From NCBI GenBank assembly GCA_030762175.1, contig CM060831.1, positions 136,088,001 to 136,152,000 on the forward strand: a stretch of DNA of 64,000 bases. Direction: 5' to 3'. How positions within the stretch are numbered: position 1 is the first letter of the stretch; each line of letters opens with the position of its first letter. The translations under genes and the position numbers were made by a program. The notes under the pieces were generated by a model. That model made no database searches. It was given only the letters and a program-made list of their open reading frames with translations, and had not been told where the DNA came from. Shown here piece by piece: positions 57,546 to 64,000 of this stretch. The DNA comes from Metallyticus violacea. Its lineage: Eukaryota; Arthropoda; Insecta; Mantodea; Metallyticidae.

Positions 57546-59394
57546 TATAATGTAATTAAAGGAGTATGCTGAACCCAAAGTACAAACATCGCATAGTTTC
57601 AAGCTTCTGTTATCCCCGACAGGTTATTGATCATTTCTCATGGGATCTATCTGGTTCAGTAACGTCATGAATAAACAGAGCAATAGCTCAAGATTTCGCT
57701 TTGACAGCAACAGGTGTGCAGTATCTTTGCAGGAGATAAGCGGCTTAGGTTGCAACTAAGCCCAGCTCTTAATAACAATGCGGTACAAAGAATTGATACC
57801 GTTTTCTAGATTATGCAGTAGGTCAGGACGCCATGTTCATACCTCCCACGTTGCTCATTGTGCATTGCCCGCAAATTTATAGCCTCCTGTGTGCGGCAAA
57901 GCCTGGCCGTGGCTACAAAGTCTTTCACTGATATATCTACTGCTACGGCAGCGCTACCTCGCGGTGGATTTGGGATTATCGTTCAAAAGAGCTTGTTGAT
58001 GAAACACGTACTCAATTTTCTGCTTATCTTTTACCGTTCTTCTCCTGTTTTATTTCCATAAATAGCCTCATCATTTCTTTGATATATAAATTAATAAATA
58101 TATATTATAAATAACGCGATTTTTTTACCTTCCTTGATTAGTTTATGAAACCCTTTACATTTTCAATATTTTATTCTTTTATACACTATACTTTTTATTA
58201 AATTCTTTTCTTTTCGTTTTTTAATCTTCAGAAATGTATTTTGGGTGAATATTTTTCGAAAAACACAATAATTTAGTTTTATTCACTTTATTTTACACTG
58301 CAAATGATTTATTGCTAAGAACGCCATAGTGTTTTTTGACCTATATATTTTAAATTATAAGTTTTAAGTATCTTTCGTTCATAATGTCTCTCTGTAGTTC
58401 TATCTTCCGAGATACATAGTCTCCTTTCTGTTGTGATTCCTCAGAGTTTCTCCCATCATTCTAAAATTGTTTGGTTTTTTTCAATGTCTGCAATGTTTAA
58501 TAAACAATGCACCATCCTACAAGTGTTTGAAACGTTATCAAGGGATGTGATTTCACGGATGCTAACATCCACACAGCATTGGAGACCTGGCACCCTGTTA
58601 TTATTTTCTCTCTCGAAACTTTAAGAAACGCCCCCAAGGAAGCCTTAACTGGCTGTCCGGAGGACCAAGGAGGAGAAGAGAATCATGTGCTTTAAAGTAA
58701 AAGATTACACTGAACAATAAAGAAGTGACTTTGCCCAATTAAATTCTATGTTCATAATCGAGAGATAATAGCGAAGAATGGCGTTTGTAAAACAGGATAG
58801 TATGTAAATACAATATGAGTACTTATGCGCCTTATGCTTCAATACCTCTATGTTACAATTGTGTGACTGATATGAATTTATACAATTTAGAGAAAGGGGT
58901 TAGCCTTAATTCTTTATCCGCACCATGCCACTGTTGTGTAAATGAATAAACTGCTTTCGTAACTTTCCCATTGATGTTTAAAAATGTTGTAAAATTGAGA
59001 GTATACTGGAAGGACCCCCAGCCCAAGAATATGACCATAAAAATTACCTTCCAAAACGGGAGAAGAATAGTAGAGTTTATAACAGTGGGAAAATCAGTAT
59101 AGTTTACTGAACAGTAACAATAAGTATATAAAACGCGTGTATAATCAATTTAGAATAACAACAAATGGTGATTAAACACAAGTCAACTTTAAAAACGCAA
59201 ATGATGTAAGCATATCTCAATAATACATCATTTACATAATATAACTATTTTAAATATTAAACTCAAAGCATTGAATCCTTATATCTTTGTGACATTTATA
59301 ACAATCAAATTTCCGGCAAATAATCGCTTGGGTACAAGCATGTTGTAAACTTCCTTCCTTTAGCAATAAATAAAACACTTTAAGTACGGTCTCT
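57546..59394. other. No recognisable gene or element
   Basis: About 1.8 kb. The GC-richer stretch 57840-58000 has an open frame but no recognised domain. Confidence 0.45.
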
Positions 59395-59520
59395 TAAATA
59401 CCGCTGTCCACATACCATCGTCCACTGATGATGCCAGCCGCAGTAGTTAGTGAAAGCTGTGGTAGATATTAATCCATGTACCACACAAAACAGTGTGGAA
59501 GATTTTAATTGTTTTAAATA
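59395..59520 (+). repeat. Repeat E copy 2 with hammerhead-like core
   Basis: CTGATGA at 59425-59431 and GAAA at 59452-59455 are separated by a weak hairpin. A 7-bp stem follows, pairing 59458-59464 with 59479-59485. The corresponding stem in copy 1 (9666-9696) keeps pairing with one compensatory change (C-G there, T-A here). AAAACAGT and GGAAGATTTTAA are conserved downstream. The catalytic U-H position is not canonical. Confidence 0.55.
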
Positions 59521-60927
59521 TAGTTTTATAATTACAACAGTAAGCTACAAAGTAATGTCCCTAATAAATAAGTCATAACAAATGTTTCTGTTTTATTTCA
59601 CCATTACTCTTTATTTTTCCATTTAATTACCAAAATTATTCAAGCGTTTGTCATAATTTAAAACGAGATTTTCCAGATCAATACAATAGAAACTGATGTT
59701 CTGCTAGTTAAGCCTTATAAAAGTTCATTTTTCTCTAAATTCAGGACATCATTTTCGCACCTATTTTACAGATTGTATTTCTAGCGAAATCACCTCCCTG
59801 CATTGCTCAATTGTCTGCTGCCTATCAATAGCTCTCAAGCGGTTCTCAACCTTCTCCATCCATTCCTTCGCTTCTTGTTCTTCAGGTAACTATGCCATAC
59901 ACGCTGCGTCAGCAGGTGCTTTTAGCGAAACATGCCTGGATATGGAGAAAGAGAACCCTATGTTTCCGTTCAAGAGACACAGTACTAATATCAGGAGAAC
60001 GTTGGGTATTTATTGACTGAGACGGACAAGCATTGCCTTTCTTTTTTGGCAAACTGTTTGACTATCTCTTCCTTGGTCTTCATTGTTATTGTCTTTTTGA
60101 GTTGGTACTGTTGTGCTATTTTAGGAATGGTCCTGTCTGTCTTCCTATCTACACGAAATTTCCAAATTTCCCTGTTCTTTTTGATTAGGGTTTATTTCCT
60201 CAACTATTGATCTTAAATTTTTAACTTTTGTTGACTAAAGTTTGGAATTGTTTGTGTTGCTGTTATTGTCCGTGTTTCTATTCATATGTAAGAGCTGATA
60301 TTGTTATACGTATTACCGATAGATGCCTCATATTATACCCAATTTTAAATTTCTATTTAAAATTATGTAAAACGTCGTTGCTAGTCACATTGCCAAGTTT
60401 GTGTAACTTGACTGGGATTCGTAACTCCCAGTTGACAACAGTTCACCACATCCTCATGTTGGCTCATAAGGGAATTTTACAATGACACCAGTTCTCATCC
60501 AGGCTCAGTCATATCCTGTTGACCTACACCTATCACGTGATAGTGGGAACAACCCCGGCTCCGAACATTAATCAATGGTTGCTACATTTCAAATCTTGTG
60601 TGTAGATTTACCATATTTGATACCCTGGAGGTCTCACTCCTCAGAAGCTTCTAGGCAACCCTCAGACTATAAGAGGATGCCCCTCGAGTTTTCTTTATTA
60701 GGTACCATCGAGAACGCTGTGGTCTTCGCTGCCAGAGCAGCTAGCATTTGTTATCTGTCTCTTCAGGTGACAACCCCAAAAGTAACAAGTAGTCATGAGT
60801 CAATAAATAAGGATGAGGTTAACGATATAAAATGCTCTTTCACCTATTAGTCCTCTAAGTTCGTGCTCGTCAACATCACCCAGATGATGCTCACGTCAAA
60901 TGAGAGAGGCGTCGGACATAGATATAA
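59521..60927. other. No recognisable gene or element
   Basis: A plus frame at 60575-60850 (91 codons) has a GC content and composition more like coding sequence than its surroundings but was not recognised. Otherwise nothing. Confidence 0.4.
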
Positions 60928-60929
60928 TA

Positions 60930-62211
60930 CCGAGGGTGGCAAAAAAGTATACAAACTTTCACAGTAGATATCTATTGAATAAATTTCAAAGTTGGACCGA
61001 AAAACAACAGTAATGTGCAGTATGATGTTCTGTAAACAGATGCGACTCACATTACGTTGCTACAACACATTGGTGCCAAAGTTATCGTGTGAACAGCGGA
61101 AAGCAATTCTGAACTTGTATTGGAAAACTGAGAATGTTGTTGAAGTTCAAAGGCAATGGAGACGTGTGTACAGAACAGAACCGTCAACGCGAGTAACAGT
61201 TGCACGCGTTCGAGATAAATTTGAGACTCATGGTACCGCATGCGATGTTCACAAGGGAGATCTGGGAGACCTCGCACAGCAACAAGCCCGTCATCCTCGA
61301 CTATGATTTTGGAACGTTTTGAGTACTCACCGCAGAAATCTACAAAGTAATGTGCACGTGAGACTGGGATAAGCAGAACCAGCGTACGTTGTATCATTAA
61401 AGCAGCAAAGTTGAAAGTTTTCATCCCAAGACTTTTGCATGCATTAAATGAAGATGACCCTGATCGGAGGATGCTGTACTGCGAGTGATTTCGGAACATG
61501 GTGCAAGAGGATGAGGCTTTCGTAGGGAAAGTTTTTAGGTCCGATGAGGCACAATTTAAGTTGAACGGAACTGTTAACCGGCATAACTGTGTTTACTGGT
61601 GTGCAAACAATCCACATGTTGTTTTGGAAAAGGTTGCTAAATTAACTGCAATTAATGTTTGGTTTTGGTTGTCTTCTAGGGGTCTAATTGGATCATTCTT
61701 TTTTTAAGGAACAGTACAGGAACACAGTGTACCTGAAAATCATGCGCACATCCGTCTTACCCGCCATTCATACACTCTATGGAAGTGAGGAATTTTACTT
61801 CCAACATCATGGTGCCCCCCCACATTACCTCAGGCACTGGATACGACGAAGAGGTCCGATTGAGTTTCCATCGCGTTCTCCGGATCTAACTCCGTTCGAC
61901 TTCTACCTATGGGAAACTCTTAAGGATGTTGTATACCGTAGAAAACCAGCTACACTGACAGCACTTCGGGAAGAAATTGAAACTGCATGTGCTGCAATCG
62001 CTGAGGACACTTTCGCAAACGTTGCTCATTCAGTAGATCCACATACTCAGAAGTTTATCGACGCCTATGGTGGGCATTTTGAGCAACTGTTGTAACTGTA
62101 AAAGTCTAAGATGATTTGTACTCATCATTTTCTGTTTGTGTGAATTCATTATTGTTATGTTAACAGTTTTTTCTTTGCTTGAAGTGTGTATACATTTTTT
62201 GGCACCCTCTG
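60930..62211 (+). mobile_element. DD41D-like mariner transposon, full length, decayed transposase
   Basis: A 1282-bp element with inverted ends (CCGAGGGTGGCAAAAAAG at the left, CATTTTTTGGCACCCTCTG at the right), flanked by TA at 60928-60929 and 62212-62213. Transposase: N-terminal helix region KLSCEQRKAILNLYW (61080-61130), VARVRDKFETHGT, a frameshift in the linker, then FRSDEAQFKLNG (first Asp, codon 61543), VYWCANNPHVVLEK, QHHGAPPHY (second Asp changed to His, codon 61807), SPDLTPFDFYLW (third Asp, codon 61898) and GGHFEQLL at the end. An in-frame deletion of about 12 codons follows the second acid. Inactive. Confidence 0.9.
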
Positions 62212-62213
62212 TA

Positions 62214-63010
62214 ATATTGCCATGGCTTTGTACATTTTTATTGTGAAATCTTTATGGACTATTACCAAGCGTTGGTTTTATATTCCTGTGAAGTGTGTAA
62301 ATGTATTTGTTTTATCAGTTATGTATGCTTTTCACTCTGGTATGAGACATTACAGTCCTAATTATTTAAACTGTGCTATTTTTTAAATAATCATACTATC
62401 TAGTATTATTTTTGATCTAATAACATTATTTCTTCTAAAAGCCATCGTTTTAGATTTATTAAAAGGTACTTTAATTCCAAATTATTTCGGAATGTTATTT
62501 AACCTTTAGATCTCGTTCTATAATCAGTTCATTATTGGCTAATGAAACTTGGTCATCTGCAAATAGTAGTTTAATTTTGTGCATCCAGATTGTATAATTC
62601 TATCTATGTAAATATTAAATAGAGCAGCCGACAATTCGCCCATTTATTTTAATTTTTGTTTCAAGATACACCTTTTTAATATTGTGTACAAATGTAGTCT
62701 TGTGCCTGTCTTTCTAAAACGTTCAACAGGATCGATTTTGATACCATGTCAAAAACTTTAAAAATATTCTATAAATACTCGATGTGTGTCTAAATTTTGT
62801 CTTCTTTTTTCGCTAATTAGTTTGAATAAGCACATTATCAATGCAGGATCTTCCTGTTCTGTAAACCTTTTGTTCTTCAAGGAGTATTTCATCTATTATT
62901 TTATCCACCCTAAAGCTTATCATTTTGCATACATTTTTAAGCACAACAGAGTAAGATAATAGTTATAATAATTTTGTAGTCTTATGTCCCCTGAAGCAGT
63001 ATTATTTAGG
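62214..63010 (-). pseudogene. LINE ORF2 reverse transcriptase fragment
   Basis: Minus strand: VCKMISFRVDKIIDEILLEE then QKVYRTGRSCIDNVLIQTN near 62870 (RT motif with GFRxGRSCxDN in relatives), FKVFDMVSKSILLNVLERQ near 62740, ALFNIYIDRIIQSG near 62620, and FADDQVSLANNELI with the catalytic FADD at about 62551-62566. Then KTMAFRRNNVIRSKI near 62430 and a KMYKAMAI-type segment near 62235, directly beside the DD41D element. Stops and shifts are frequent. Confidence 0.8.
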
Positions 63011-63016
63011 GGGGGT

Positions 63017-63532
63017 GTTGTGTTTGGTGTGTACGGCAGATGTTCTAGGAGATCTGGAGATTCTTGAAGTTCTTGAAGCCTTGACTTTGGGAGGAGGATT
63101 GTTTTATTATTGTGGGTAAAAAATTCTCAGGGTCGTATTTACTGGGTGTTTTGTGACTTGTGGGAGTCAACGGTAGCGAAGGTTTCGGACACTAGTCACA
63201 GAGAAAAGCACAACAGTCTCCTTAACTCATAGTTTATTAACAGCGCTATATATAAAACTGGAAAAGGCTGTCCGCGGAGACTTTGATTCCCTACTATTTT
63301 CATTCTCTATTTTCACCACCTTTTATTTCTTACGATGATTTCTATGTCTCTACTATCACTTTGTCTTTCCGTACTCACCGACTCCGATACTTTATATGTA
63401 AGTTCTTAAGCAAGTTTGTTTAAAGGTGTTTCTAAGCAGGTTAATATCTAAGCAAGAATCCTTTAAGCGACAACTTCCGACTTCCCAAAACTTCTAAGCA
63501 ACTCCCTAATCAAACTTGCTTCTCCACCACTA
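63017..63532 (-). mobile_element. Probable LTR of an LTR retrotransposon
   Basis: The 516-bp segment has short inverted ends: plus-strand TGTTGTG at the left and CACTAACA at the right (reverse complement TGTTAGTG). On the minus strand it contains TTTTATATATAG (TATA-box-like), followed about 15 bp later by AATAAA, as in LTR promoter and polyadenylation regions. A G-rich run precedes the minus-strand 5' end (GCTGGGGGTTC), possibly the polypurine tract of a 3' LTR. It abuts the LINE RT remnant. A second LTR is outside the window and a target duplication was not confirmed. Confidence 0.45.
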
Positions 63533-64000
63533 ACAGAACCCCCAGCTTGGTCTTAAAATCGACTTCCTTATTCCACTTTCAGCATCTTCCTCTTCTTTAA
63601 CCCCTGGTTTTACTATAAATAAGCCACGCCTTTCGTGAAAAATACTTCTCTTATTACCATTAAATTAAACTCTACTTCTTGCTTCCCTATTGGCGGTTAT
63701 TCAATACAAATTTCCATGCATATAGGCTCTGATTCGCACACTTGTGGACGATGCTTATTGGTTACCATTTCTCTCCCAGCCTACACTTGAACTTGCTTGC
63801 CTTTTTGGGTCTTTCCATGAAACACACTTATCATAAATTTTGACTGCCCACTTTCATGCTATTCCATTACTCTTTCCTACTTTAGATCTGTAGGCTATTA
63901 CTCTTAGATAACACTTTTCAGCCATCTGTTTGCTATCTCTACTTCCTGGGAATTTTTCTACGAAATCCTTTATTGTGCCCTGTACTATTTCACATCTATT
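63533..64000 (-). other. Possible interior of the LTR element, open frame at right edge
   Basis: The minus strand is open from the window edge (64000) for about 54 codons and, after one stop, about 30 more. It includes CEIVQGTIKDFVEKFPGSRD, SKQMAEKCYLRVIAYRSKVG and later YDKCVSWKDPKRQ. Composition looks protein-like but no retroelement domain was recognised. If the LTR call is right this would be the 3' part of its coding or non-coding interior. Confidence 0.3.

Overview
This is a 64-kb piece of an AT-rich animal nuclear genome, most likely an insect. There is no bacterial-style gene packing. No intact multi-exon gene, rRNA gene or functional tRNA gene could be recognised. What can be recognised is almost entirely transposable-element sequence in various states of decay: Tc1/mariner DNA transposons, non-LTR retrotransposons (LINEs), two abundant tRNA-derived SINE families, one probable LTR, and many simple-sequence arrays. 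The arthropod assignment is inference. It rests on the mix of mariner and DD41D-like transposases, LINE ORF2 C-termini and tRNA-SINEs. Several transposase fragments resemble repeats I associate with cockroach/termite genomes, but that is memory and was not searched.

Layout. 1-15.7 kb: a DD41D-like mariner cut by the left edge, a Tc1 remnant, four decayed mariners (around 8.3-9.2, 10.8-11.8 and 13.2-14.0 kb, plus 17.3 kb just beyond) with SINEs nested inside them, and a LINE 3' end at 14.5 kb. 17-26.6 kb: a LINE reverse transcriptase with an FADD box (18.8-19.4 kb), the best-bounded mariner (20249-21550, with both ends and a TA duplication), a possible 42-nt microexon (22844-22885), and a LINE split by two different SINEs with clean target-site duplications (24.15-25.46 kb). 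28-40 kb: SINEs, LINE ORF2 C-terminal pieces at 30.5 and 35 kb, Tc1/mariner scraps, and two single-copy tRNA-like SINE heads. 40-50 kb: a candidate coding exon (41572-41778), copies of an unclassified short repeat (R), and a LINE interrupted by a 428-bp internally deleted DD41D element. 50-64 kb: a remnant of a conserved repeat-encoded protein, a 1.1-kb CT/CA array with a SINE inserted in it, a full-length decayed DD41D element, a LINE reverse transcriptase, and a probable LTR with its element running off the right edge.

How the parts relate. The recognisable proteins are transposases and reverse transcriptases, and all are broken by stops, frameshifts or deletions. SINE-A (serine/leucine-like tRNA head, 13 copies) and SINE-B (arginine-CCU-like tRNA head, 10 copies) were presumably mobilised by LINE machinery. 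Their insertions into mariners, LINEs and microsatellites give relative ages. LINE copies of one family end in different tandem repeats directly after the same 3' sequence, so some microsatellites here look like products of retrotransposition.

Long stretches with nothing recognisable are listed as such. No novel multi-gene system was found. The most interesting items are the hammerhead-like conserved repeat, the DD41D deletion derivative, the LINE-seeded tandem repeats and the two candidate exons.
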